62,689 bases of DNA. Source: Phycisphaeraceae bacterium. GTDB taxonomy: Bacteria; Planctomycetota; Phycisphaerae; Phycisphaerales; UBA1924. A program made the translations under genes and the position numbers. This document shows positions 8,438-16,607 of the stretch, piece after piece. The DNA lies in assembly GCA_019636535.1 (NCBI GenBank), contig JAHBXK010000019.1:1-62689 (forward strand), given 5' to 3'. The notes under the pieces were generated by a model. The model saw only the letters and a list, made by a program, of their open reading frames with translations. It was not told the origin of the DNA and did not search any database. The first letter of the stretch is position 1. Every line of letters starts with the position of its first letter.

Positions 8438-9721
8438 CTACGGGCATCCCTGCGGGTAGCAGGAGTAGAACACCGCCGCATCGTCCTGGTCGGTGTCGCC
8501 GTCGTTGTCGAGATCGGCCATGTTCGCGTTGAACAGCGTCAGGAACGCGACCTCATCGGCGAGATCGACCACTCCGTCGCCGTTGATGTCGCAGGGACAC
8601 GGCGGAGGGCACTGCACGCTCGGGCACGCGACGCTGGCACCGAGGAACGAGCCACCGAGGGTGGTGCAGTCGGCCGAACGAACCTGCACACAGCCGTGGC
8701 CGCCGCCGGAGAGTGGAACGCAGCACGCTCCGAGATGCGGAGCGATGCAGGAGACGCTCTGGCAGGCGACGCCGTCGCCGCGATAAGCGCCGCCGACCGA
8801 AACGCACGCGGCGCGCGTTCGGATCGCGCACGGAACGACCGCACCGCCTGACGTTGATTGGCAGCACGCACCGGTCGGAGCGCCCGGACACGATGTGGTC
8901 GTACAGACGGTGCGATCGCCGAAGTAGATGCCGGAGGCGGATCGGCAGGTTTGGGCGGTGGTCACGGTGCATTGGCCGGCGGTGCAGCATGCGCCCATGA
9001 GCGGCTGGGTAGGAGGGCAGTTGGCGGTCCTGCAGTCGGTATTGTCGCCGACGTAGGTGCCGCCCTGGATGTTGCACCGAACGCGATCGGTCAGGATGCA
9101 GTTCGACGTGGCACCGGAGTTGCCGCGCGAGCCGTGGATCTGCACGCAGCACGCGCCGCGCGGGGCGCCCGGGCAAGGGGTGACCGCACAATCCGCGCCG
9201 TCGCCCTGATAGACACCGCCCTGGACCCGACAGTTCTGCGCCGTGAGCGTGATGCACGCGCCGCCCGCGAGACAACAGGCGCCTGTTGGAGTCGGAGGAG
9301 GCGGGCATGTGGTTGGCATGCAGACTGTGCCGATGCCATGGAACACGCCCCCGCGATTCTCGCACTGGACCTGATTGAGGGAGATGCAGCGGGGGAGCGG
9401 TCCGGAGCCGTGCGGTCCGCCGCCCTGACCCTGGCCGCCGACAGGTATGCAGCAAGCGCCAACGGGCGCACCGGCGCACGCGTTCGGCGAAGTGCACGGA
9501 ACGCCGCGACCTTGCCATAGTCCGCTGAGTGCAAAGCAATCGGATTGCGTCAGTTCGATACACGTCAGCGAGCCGGAAGCGGTGAAGAGGCAGCAGCCTC
9601 CGACTGCGCCGGTGCCACCGGGCGCGTGACTCGGCTGCGCGAGGGCGGACAGCGCAGGAGCGCAGGCGAAGATCGCAACGAGCGTCAGCATTGCACGCAC
9701 GGCGTAGGAAGAAGGTGACAT
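8438..9721 (-). CDS. Secreted cysteine-rich protein: seven GACC modules and a dockerin-like tail
   Basis: This is a 427-residue exported protein. A signal peptide (MSPSSYAVRAMLTLVAIF, cleaved near ALSALAQ) is followed by seven imperfect modules of about 40-55 residues. Each opens with GACC or GGCC and contains C-x-T-x(5)-C, G-G/S-x-Y/F-x-G, and a closing C-x(3,4)-C. The C-terminus holds two EF-hand-like loops, DINGDGVVDLADEVAFL and DLDNDGDTDQDDAAVF. Each module carries six cysteines, suggesting disulfide-stabilised repeats. The frame is open much further upstream, but the ATG at 9721 has GGAG six bases before it and directly begins the signal peptide. The function is unknown; a cell-surface or matrix role is an inference. 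Single copies of the same module occur in the proteins at 28333-30870 and 31259-34252. Confidence 0.85.
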   Translation of the reverse strand: MSPSSYAVRAMLTLVAIFACAPALSALAQPSHAPGGTGAVGGCCLFTASGSLTCIELTQSDCFALSGLWQGRGVPCTSPNACAGAPVGACCIPVGGQGQGGGPHGSGPLPRCISLNQVQCENRGGVFHGIGTVCMPTTCPPPPTPTGACCLAGGACITLTAQNCRVQGGVYQGDGADCAVTPCPGAPRGACCVQIHGSRGNSGATSNCILTDRVRCNIQGGTYVGDNTDCRTANCPPTQPLMGACCTAGQCTVTTAQTCRSASGIYFGDRTVCTTTSCPGAPTGACCQSTSGGAVVPCAIRTRAACVSVGGAYRGDGVACQSVSCIAPHLGACCVPLSGGGHGCVQVRSADCTTLGGSFLGASVACPSVQCPPPCPCDINGDGVVDLADEVAFLTLFNANMADLDNDGDTDQDDAAVFYSCYPQGCP

Positions 9722-10189
9722 TGACGACTCCGGCCGTTCGCTTCGAGAACGGCTCATTCCCGCACCATCCACCCCCCGGATCCCACTCCCACCGCTGATC
9801 ACGACCCGGTACTGCCCGTGCAGTTGAGTCGACGGCCTTGGTCGAGAATGCTCGATTTGTATCGAGTATTGTGCCGGATGTTCGAGCCTACCGCAAGGGG
9901 TGTGCGGCGGTGACGCGGCGGCGAGAGTTATCGGGGAAAGCAAGGCTGGTGAACGCGGGGCGGCGGTCCGTGAAACGCAGGCTGCTGGGGCGGAAGGACC
10001 TGCGACGGGTGGTCCAAATGCGGGTTGGGATCGACCGGGAAGCCGCTGGACGGCAGCCGGTGGGCGAGAGTGACGTATAGATTGGTGTGGCGGGGAACGG
10101 GCTGACTGGCCGGCGGTCAACCCTGAACGCCCTCTGCGTCCTGAGCCGGGACAGACCGGCGAGCCGGGCGCATGGGTGGAGATGACATC
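9722..10189. other. Intergenic region between divergent exported-protein genes
   Basis: About 470 bases lie between the leftward GACC protein and the rightward thioredoxin-fold-like protein. A short + strand ORF at 9838-10080 shows no recognisable homology or ribosome site. The 14-mer CGAGAATGCTCGAT at 9843-9856 recurs at 25960-25973. Divergent promoters are expected but not assigned. Confidence 0.5.
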
Positions 10190-11713
10190 ATGCAGGACCG
10201 CATCATCACGATCGCTGCCGCCCTGTTCTGTTTGTGCGTCTTGGTCCCATCGGTGCGGGGGCAGATCCCCGATGTTGAAGTGTTTACGCATCAAACGCTG
10301 CGTGAAGCCCATGAAGAGGCGATCCGATCGACGCGACTGCTGATCGTGTACGTTTCCCGGCCGGGCAACTGCCCCGAGACAAAGGGGATGGACGAACGAA
10401 CGTGGAAGAACCGGACCCTTGAGGGGTTCGTGAAGTGGCACGCGGTGACGGTGCGGGTTCAGGAAGGGATGTACCCGACGATCGATGGACGGCTGTACCG
10501 ACCGCCGCCGAAGTGGAATGCAGGTGGAGAGGAGGCGTTGCGGTTTCGACCGCCGGGCGTGGTCTTCTTCGTTCGCGGCAAGTACCACTCACACCTTTCG
10601 ACGGTCGAAGTGGACAAGATTGGGGGTCGCCCGGCGGTCGAGCGACTGCCGATGCCGGGCGGCGACAGCGGGTTCGGCGGCGTGCGGACGCCGTTCTACC
10701 CGAAGCCGTTGTGGGTGCTCTTGGAGGGCAAGTTGATCCTGGAGTCGCTGGCGTCGATCGATCCGATGTGGCTCGCGACGCACGAGCAGCAGAACCCCGA
10801 ACCGCAGCCGCCCGCTCGCGACGACCCGTGGCACACGGTGGAGGATGTTGTTGCGCCGCGCTTCGGGGATCCGGGCGAGGACGAGCCGCCGTCGGCGCTG
10901 GCCCGTCTGGACCGGGCTCGCGAGATGGTGCGGTCGGGTGACTACTACAACGCGACGGGAATGTACACGTGGTTGTGGGAGCGTGGTGCGGAGATCGATC
11001 CATCGTTCGCCGCGGCCAGGCGGAGTGTGCTGGCCCAGGAGATGCGAGAACTGACGCGGCTGAGGCCCAGCGCTGCCGAACGATTCCGGCAGATGCGTTC
11101 GAGCATCGAGAAGCGGTTCCTGTGGCTCGAATTCCCCGAGGTGGCCGAGTTGTTCACGCTCTCTTCGGTGCTCGGCGAAGAGACCGACACGCTCACGTTC
11201 CTCGACGGCGCCATGAACGATCCTGATGAGGCGGCGATGCTGCCGGCGTCTGATGCGCTCGCGTACAGGTTGCTCTCTTTGCGAACCGACTACGCGGCGG
11301 CGTGGGAGTTGCCAGAAAACCCGATGGACCGCGTGGCGAGGATCTGTTCTCAGGTAGGACGGGTCAAGCCTCGAACGGTTGGGGCCGAGTCGTGGGCAGA
11401 ATCGCAGGCGTTCGCGCGTGCGTGGGCGAGAGAGGAGGGTGCCCGGATCTTCACGGCCTGCCTCGTCCGCGGGCGGGACGATTCGGCGATGGCGGTCGCG
11501 GAACGGCTGCTGAGGACGCTGGACGACGGGACGATGCGCCGGACGCTGGTGACGACGGCGTTGGCCGCAAACCCGCCGCAGGCTCGCCGCGTGATGGAGC
11601 GATGGTTGGCCGAGGCCGAAGCGATGGATGGACGCCTGCCCGCCGACGCGGATCTGCGGAACAGGCTGACGCTTGGCTTGGCGGCGCGCGAGCATCCCGA
11701 CGCCCAGCCGTAG
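10190..11713 (+). CDS. Exported protein with thioredoxin-fold-like N-terminal domain
   Basis: This protein has about 507 residues. A signal peptide (MQDRIITIAAALFCLCVL, cleaved near SVRGQ) precedes a region resembling thioredoxin-like folds: RLLIVYVSRPGNCPETKGMDERTW then FVKWHAVTVRVQE. Only one cysteine occupies the usual CxxC position, so disulfide oxidoreductase activity is doubtful. The C-terminal half is helical and may contain tetratricopeptide-like repeats (ALARLDRAREMVRSGDYYNA). I chose the ATG at 10190 because GGAG lies upstream at a plausible distance and the signal peptide starts there; an in-frame ATG at 10172 is the alternative. No close family is recognised. The next gene downstream (11813) is also an exported protein. 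Confidence 0.75.
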   Translation: MQDRIITIAAALFCLCVLVPSVRGQIPDVEVFTHQTLREAHEEAIRSTRLLIVYVSRPGNCPETKGMDERTWKNRTLEGFVKWHAVTVRVQEGMYPTIDGRLYRPPPKWNAGGEEALRFRPPGVVFFVRGKYHSHLSTVEVDKIGGRPAVERLPMPGGDSGFGGVRTPFYPKPLWVLLEGKLILESLASIDPMWLATHEQQNPEPQPPARDDPWHTVEDVVAPRFGDPGEDEPPSALARLDRAREMVRSGDYYNATGMYTWLWERGAEIDPSFAAARRSVLAQEMRELTRLRPSAAERFRQMRSSIEKRFLWLEFPEVAELFTLSSVLGEETDTLTFLDGAMNDPDEAAMLPASDALAYRLLSLRTDYAAAWELPENPMDRVARICSQVGRVKPRTVGAESWAESQAFARAWAREEGARIFTACLVRGRDDSAMAVAERLLRTLDDGTMRRTLVTTALAANPPQARRVMERWLAEAEAMDGRLPADADLRNRLTLGLAAREHPDAQP

Positions 11714-11812
11714 CGAATCGGCCTCCGGTTTTCGTCGATAGGCAGTGGCCCCGCGAGCAACGCGGGGTTAGGTTATGAGCGTTCCGAGTGAGGTCCCAGG
11801 CAGATCAACGAC

Positions 11813-13504
11813 ATGAGTTCGGGTTGCTCCGATAAGACCTTGGATTGCAGGCCCCAGCGAGGAGCGCGGAGCCGTCTCGCCCTCATTGCGGCGCTCGTCG
11901 TGGCGGTGTTCGCTTCGGCCGCGAATGCGCAACTTCAGCCGCACGAAGTACTTGTGGTGTACGACTCTCGCATTTCGGGGAGTCTGGAGATCGCCGAGTA
12001 CTACGCGGGGAGCGCCAAGGTGCCCGGCGGCACCGGCACCGAGCCGGGACTCCGCCCCCTCGTTCACACCTTCGACTTAGCGAGCGTGCCAACCACCGCG
12101 CCGTGTGCAACACCCCCTTGCGCGCTGGTTTCGACGATCAGCCACGCGACTTTCATCGCAGACTATCGCGACCCGATCCGCAACCACTTGCAGACAAACA
12201 ACCTGCAACGAGCGGTGCGCTGCATCGTGCTGACCCGCGGGCTGCCGCACCGTTTGACGGACACGGACAACTCGGGCGTCGGCGACAACCCTTCGCAAGC
12301 GCTCGCCGAACTGAACGCGGGCGACGCGACGTACGCGAGCGTGGACAGTGAACTGAGCCTGCTCTGGATGAATCTGAGCGCTGGGGAGATGGGCGGCGCG
12401 GGCGACTCGCTGTCGGACGGGATGATCGTCAACCCGTATCACAAGCTAGCCGCACCGTTCAACGGCTATCGCACGGTCCACCAGATGGACACCAAAAACA
12501 TGGGCAACCTGCCCGGGTTCGGCACGGGTCTGATCTGGCGGACCCAGCCGACATCGATCCCCGCGACGCTCGCGCCGGGGGACATGTACCTGATCTGCCG
12601 TCTCGACGGGACGACCGTTGCGCAGGTGAAGGCGTCGCTCGACCGCGCACAGGACGTCTGGCTCGACCTCGGCGCCCACGCCTTCATCTTCGATGAGGGA
12701 GGCGGGGACGGAACGCAGAACGTCTCCGACTCGGACAGCGAGTTCGACAACGACGGTCCTTTCCCGCTGAACGCCGGCGACGACTACGAGCAGTCTCGCG
12801 ACGAGTTGCTCGCGGACGGCCGGGTGATCCCGTCAATCATCCGGTACGACCATCTGCCGGGACCGTCGAGCTTCATCGTGGGACCGCTGATCAACTTCGG
12901 GGGCGGCATCGTGGTCTCCGATCCGGTTGCTCACCTGGCGTCGCTCGGACGGAACCACAACGGCGGATGGCCGGGAAACTCGGGATTTCAGTACGCCGAG
13001 AGTTTCAACTACATCAACGGGGCGGTGTTCAACTCGATCGAGTCTTTCAATGGGCGGGCGTTGAACGGGCTCAACGCAGGCCCGACGGGCCAGGAGCAGG
13101 TTGCCGACTTCATCGCGTCGGGCGGGACTCTTGGCATCGGCAACGTGTACGAGCCTTTCTCGATCACGGTGGCCGATAACCTGTTCATTGTGCGGAATTA
13201 CTGGCTGGGCGGCCTGACGTGGGGTGAGGCCGCGTACTCGTCGCTGCCGGTTCTGAGCTGGCAGCAGATCGCGGTGGGCGACCCGCTGGCGAGAGTCTCG
13301 CGTCTGCAGGAAGACCTGAACGGCGACGGGGTGGTCGATGTCGAGGATCTCTACGCCTGGCACGAGATGAACGCCGGTGATCGCCCGGATCTGAACCGGG
13401 ACGGCGTCGTGAACGATGCCGACTACCGGCTGCTGGAAACGAGCGTGCGCGGGTTTGAACTCAACCTGATGAACGGCACGGGCTCGGGCCGCAAACACCA
13501 GTGA
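11813..13504 (+). CDS. TIGR03790-like exported protein with dockerin-like C-terminus
   Basis: This is a 563-residue protein with an N-terminal signal sequence (LALIAALVVAVFASAANAQ). The main domain begins with HEVLVVYDSRISGSLEIAEYY and contains AVRCIVLTRGLPHRL and a late YAESFNYINGAVFNSIESFN. That pattern matches what I recall of the TIGR03790 family (function unknown; planctomycetes, verrucomicrobia and others). The C-terminus has two EF-hand-like loops, DLNGDGVVDVEDLYAWHEM and DLNRDGVVNDADYRLLE, a dockerin-like arrangement also found in the neighbours. The start has no strong ribosome site. The family assignment is from memory of motif style and should be tested with an HMM. The gene lies about 100 bases downstream of the preceding exported-protein gene on the same strand. 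Confidence 0.7.
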   Translation: MSSGCSDKTLDCRPQRGARSRLALIAALVVAVFASAANAQLQPHEVLVVYDSRISGSLEIAEYYAGSAKVPGGTGTEPGLRPLVHTFDLASVPTTAPCATPPCALVSTISHATFIADYRDPIRNHLQTNNLQRAVRCIVLTRGLPHRLTDTDNSGVGDNPSQALAELNAGDATYASVDSELSLLWMNLSAGEMGGAGDSLSDGMIVNPYHKLAAPFNGYRTVHQMDTKNMGNLPGFGTGLIWRTQPTSIPATLAPGDMYLICRLDGTTVAQVKASLDRAQDVWLDLGAHAFIFDEGGGDGTQNVSDSDSEFDNDGPFPLNAGDDYEQSRDELLADGRVIPSIIRYDHLPGPSSFIVGPLINFGGGIVVSDPVAHLASLGRNHNGGWPGNSGFQYAESFNYINGAVFNSIESFNGRALNGLNAGPTGQEQVADFIASGGTLGIGNVYEPFSITVADNLFIVRNYWLGGLTWGEAAYSSLPVLSWQQIAVGDPLARVSRLQEDLNGDGVVDVEDLYAWHEMNAGDRPDLNRDGVVNDADYRLLETSVRGFELNLMNGTGSGRKHQ

Positions 13505-13573
13505 TTGACGCCGGCCAACGCGGTCGGATCGATGCGACCCGGCCGCTTGACGCTCCGATATAGTTGCCGCCAC

Positions 13574-14731
13574 ATGCGATACGCCATGATCATGGCCGGC
13601 GGCGCCGGCACTCGACTGTGGCCGATGAGCCGCGAGGCCCGGCCCAAGCAACTCCTCCCGATTATCACGCGCGCTGGACGGAAGCGGCCCGCGAGCCTGC
13701 TGGAGATCGCCGCGGAGCGCGTGGAAGGGCTGGTGCCGCAGGAGCGCCGGTACATCTGCACGGGCGAGTCGTTCCGCGCGGCGATTCGGCGGGACCTGCC
13801 GGACTTTGACGACGCGCACATCCTGGGCGAGCCGATGGGGCGCGACACGGTGAATGCCGTGGGCTTTGCGGCGGCGGTCTTCCAGAAACTGCATAAGGAC
13901 GCGACGTTTGTGGTGCTGACTGCGGATCACTTGATCGAGCCGCGTGACGTGTTTCAGGATCGCGTGGAACTGGCGTTCCGTCTGGTCGAAACCGACCCGA
14001 CGAGGCTCGTGACCTTCGCGATCAAGCCGACCCATCCGGCGACGGGGTTCGGTTATGTCGAGCGGGGGACCGAGATCACGGGGGTCACGCGGGCCGACGG
14101 GAAGCCGTTTCCCAGAGGATTGGCGTACAAAGTCGAACGGTTCGTGGAGAAGCCCGACCTGCCGCGTGCTCAGGCGTACGTTGAGAGCGGACACTTCGGG
14201 TGGAACAGCGGCATGTTCGTGTTCAACGCAGGCACATTCATGGACTGCCTGAAGCGCTTCAAACCCGAGAGCCACGAGGGGCTCCTGAAGATACAGGCGG
14301 CGTGGGGCACACCGGATCAGAAGGCGGTGATCGATCGCGTGTATCCGACTCTGCCCCGCATCAGCGTCGATTACGCGGTGATGGAACCCGCCAGCCGGGA
14401 GCATCGCGTTTGCACCGTCGCGACGGACGTGAAGTGGCTCGACGTGGGGTCTTGGCCGAGTTACGGAGAAACGCTGGAGCCGGACAACGACGGCAACAGG
14501 GTGGGCGGGTTCATTCGGACAATCGCCGTCGACAGCCGGAACAATCTCGTCGTGGGCGATGACGGGCCTACCGGAGAGCACCGTGGCGCCGGTGCCGCGC
14601 ACACGATCGCGCTGCTGGGCGTGCGCGACATGATCGTCGTGCACACCGCCGACGCCACACTCATCATGCCGCGGGACAAGGCCGAGCAACTCAAGAAACT
14701 GCACGGCCTTGTCGGCGACGACCTCAAGTAG
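13574..14731 (+). CDS. manC: Mannose-1-phosphate guanylyltransferase
   Basis: This is a 385-residue cytoplasmic nucleotidyltransferase that forms GDP-mannose from mannose-1-phosphate and GTP. It carries the signature MAGGAGTRLWPMSREARPKQ at the N-terminus, the substrate region ILGEPMGRDTVNAVGFAA, TADHLI, KPTHPATGFGYVERG, FVEKPDLPRA and GHFGWNSGMFVF. It lacks the C-terminal mannose-6-phosphate isomerase domain of bifunctional ManC, so it is the short monofunctional form. The frame is open 23 codons further upstream, but the ATG at 13574 (MRYAMIMAGGAG) fits the family start; no Shine-Dalgarno is seen. GDP-mannose would feed surface glycans. ruvX follows after about 80 bases. Confidence 0.93.
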   Translation: MRYAMIMAGGAGTRLWPMSREARPKQLLPIITRAGRKRPASLLEIAAERVEGLVPQERRYICTGESFRAAIRRDLPDFDDAHILGEPMGRDTVNAVGFAAAVFQKLHKDATFVVLTADHLIEPRDVFQDRVELAFRLVETDPTRLVTFAIKPTHPATGFGYVERGTEITGVTRADGKPFPRGLAYKVERFVEKPDLPRAQAYVESGHFGWNSGMFVFNAGTFMDCLKRFKPESHEGLLKIQAAWGTPDQKAVIDRVYPTLPRISVDYAVMEPASREHRVCTVATDVKWLDVGSWPSYGETLEPDNDGNRVGGFIRTIAVDSRNNLVVGDDGPTGEHRGAGAAHTIALLGVRDMIVVHTADATLIMPRDKAEQLKKLHGLVGDDLK

Positions 14732-14762
14732 AGCCTTCCGGGTGTGCTGAGAACGCCGCACC

Positions 14763-14800
14763 GTCTCCCCCCCCACTGCCCCACTCCCCCACCGCCACCC
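14763..14800. repeat. C-rich low-complexity tract
   Basis: Runs of C on the + strand (including eight in a row at 14767-14774) fill the short gap between manC and ruvX. Similar tracts occur in several other intergenic spaces of the window. Confidence 0.7.
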
Positions 14801-14813
14801 ATTCACGAACGCC

Positions 14814-15329
14814 TTGCGATTCCTCGCGATCGATCTCGGAGACAAGCGCACGGGCCTGGCCGTGGGCGATGCCATCACGCGCACAGCCACGCCATTGGAC
14901 GTGATCGAGATCCCGATCAATCGACTGGACGGACGGGCGCTGCTCGGGGCCATCGCCAGCGCTGCGGCGGATCACCTCATGCCGCGACCGACTTCTGAAG
15001 CAAGGGACGAGGGTCGAAACAACGTGTTCGAGCCGGGATCGGCGGATGAGAACTTTGCGCGGCGGGGCGGGGTGGTGCTCGGGTTGCCGATCAACATGGA
15101 TGGAACGGAAGGACCCCGCGCTGCGCTGCTGCGGGTCTGGGGGAACCGGATCGCCGAGGCGACCGGGCATTGCGTGCTGTTGGTCGACGAGCGGCTGTCA
15201 TCGGCGCAGGCGGATCAATGGATGGCACGGTCGGGACTGACCCGCAAGCAGAAGAAGGAGCGTCGGGACGCCCTCGCCGCCACGGCGATCCTGCAACGAT
15301 ACCTGGACGGACTGAGCCGAACGTCTTGA
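14814..15329 (+). CDS. ruvX: RuvX/YqgF family Holliday junction resolvase-like nuclease
   Basis: This is a 171-residue RNase H-fold protein. The family motifs are present in order: FLAIDLGDKRTGLAVGD with the first acidic catalytic residue, VVLGLPINMDGTEGPRA, VLLVDERLSSAQAD, and RRDALAATAILQRYLD with the last Asp. The family is implicated in Holliday junction resolution and in 16S rRNA maturation. It is longer than the usual 135-145 residues because of an insertion of about 25 residues (SEARDEGRNNVFEPGSADEN region) before the second strand. The start is TTG at 14814 with no clear ribosome site; it gives the expected MRFLAIDLG. The position after manC on the same strand may mean co-transcription. 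Confidence 0.9.
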   Translation: MRFLAIDLGDKRTGLAVGDAITRTATPLDVIEIPINRLDGRALLGAIASAAADHLMPRPTSEARDEGRNNVFEPGSADENFARRGGVVLGLPINMDGTEGPRAALLRVWGNRIAEATGHCVLLVDERLSSAQADQWMARSGLTRKQKKERRDALAATAILQRYLDGLSRTS

Positions 15330-15493
15330 GGACTGGCGGATTCCGTCGAGATCGAATGAGAAGACGCCAACAGAACCCCGAACGCGGCGGGGCCCGGTCC
15401 GGTAGAACATGTGTGGCTGCGCGATCGAGGGGCCACAAGACCCTACTCTCAGGGGTCGTTGGTCTTGGGCTGAACACACCGAGGTGCATCGAA

Positions 15494-16531
15494 ATGCAAC
15501 GGATTTGGCGACGATTCAACGGGCTGGTCACAACCGTTTGGTGCGCCTGCGCGATGTTCGCTGCGCCGCTTGCCGTTGCGGTGATGACAACGGGCGCGGC
15601 TGCCCGGCACGACGATGAGCCGACGAACGAGGCAACGGCTGTCGAACGTGTGACCACTCCGCCGCTGACGGTGACGACGACCGTGGTGCCGGACGCTCTG
15701 CCCAAATTCTCGCCTTACAAGGCCAAGCAGGGCGAGCACACCAACGCGGACGAGTTGTTGGCCGCGCTCGAAACCGCGGGCGACTCGCTCCAGACACTCA
15801 CGGCCGATCTCAAGTACTTCCGGCGGCTCAACGAACTCGAGGGCGGCGAGACGCAGATCCGAACCGGCATGCTCCTGTTTCGTTCGAGGCCGGGACGGCC
15901 CGCGGTGCCGGAGGGGACTTCCGAATCGGAAAGCCAACCGCCATCCAGTCCCGCGCCGCGGCGAGAGTTTCAGATCGATTTCACACGTCTGGAGATCGAC
16001 GGCCGTGCGCGAGACGACGTGCAGACGTTCATCTTCGATGGCGAATGGCTGATCGAGCGATATCCCGAGCAGAAGGAGATCCACCGGCGGCAGGTGGTTG
16101 CGGCCGGGCAGGTAGTCGACCCGCTCTCCATCGGTGAGGGTCCCTTCCCGATTCCGATCGGCCAGAAGCGCGAGCGGATTCTGTCGCGATTCGATGCGTA
16201 CTTGGTCGACCCGGCGGACGGCTGGGCATCGACCGAGCCCGGCAAGCCCGGCGCCAAACCAAACTGGCTGGATCAGACGTACCAACTGCTCCTGGTGCCG
16301 CGACGCGGGACGGATGAGGCTCGGCAGTACCGTCTGGTTCGGCTGTGGTACATCAAGGGCGATCTGCTGCCGCGGATGGTTCGTGCCGAAGAGGCCAACG
16401 ACTCGATCACCGAGGTGCTGCTGATGAACCTGAAGCCGAACGCTCCGCTCCCCGCCGGGGCGTTCGACACGCGCCTGCCCCCGGGCTGGAATGAGCGCGT
16501 CGACAACTTCCGCCCTCAATCCGGCCGATAG
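15494..16531 (+). CDS. LolA-like outer-membrane lipoprotein-sorting family protein
   Basis: This is a 345-residue exported protein. A signal peptide (FNGLVTTVWCACAMFAAPLAVAV) is followed by a LolA-type half-barrel pattern: DELLAALETAGDSLQTLTADLKYFR, then QIDFTRLEIDGRARDDVQTFIFDGEWLIERYPEQKEI, PLSIGEGPFPIPIG, and a closing region LWYIKGDLLPRMVRAEEAND ending in AFDTRLPPGW. Planctomycete homologues of this type are usually labelled outer membrane lipoprotein-sorting protein. The cargo is unknown. The frame is open 108 codons upstream, overlapping ruvX, but the ATG at 15494 begins the signal peptide and has GAGG nine bases before it. It is followed after 76 bases by a large exported TPR/peptidase protein, perhaps in one transcript. 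Confidence 0.8.
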   Translation: MQRIWRRFNGLVTTVWCACAMFAAPLAVAVMTTGAAARHDDEPTNEATAVERVTTPPLTVTTTVVPDALPKFSPYKAKQGEHTNADELLAALETAGDSLQTLTADLKYFRRLNELEGGETQIRTGMLLFRSRPGRPAVPEGTSESESQPPSSPAPRREFQIDFTRLEIDGRARDDVQTFIFDGEWLIERYPEQKEIHRRQVVAAGQVVDPLSIGEGPFPIPIGQKRERILSRFDAYLVDPADGWASTEPGKPGAKPNWLDQTYQLLLVPRRGTDEARQYRLVRLWYIKGDLLPRMVRAEEANDSITEVLLMNLKPNAPLPAGAFDTRLPPGWNERVDNFRPQSGR

Positions 16532-16607
16532 ATGTGTGGCGGGGAGCGGGTTTCAGGTCCGGCACCTTCCGAACGGAAGGCCGAGTGGAAGCGAACAGGA
16601 TGGTGGC

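Noticed and set aside
9838..10080. 80-codon + strand ORF in the gap between divergent exported-protein genes
   Set aside because: Arg-rich composition, no ribosome site and no similarity.
12833..14953. 706-codon minus-strand open frame opposite the TIGR03790-like and manC genes
   Set aside because: It is antisense to two conserved proteins; Arg/His/Val-rich composition without family motifs.
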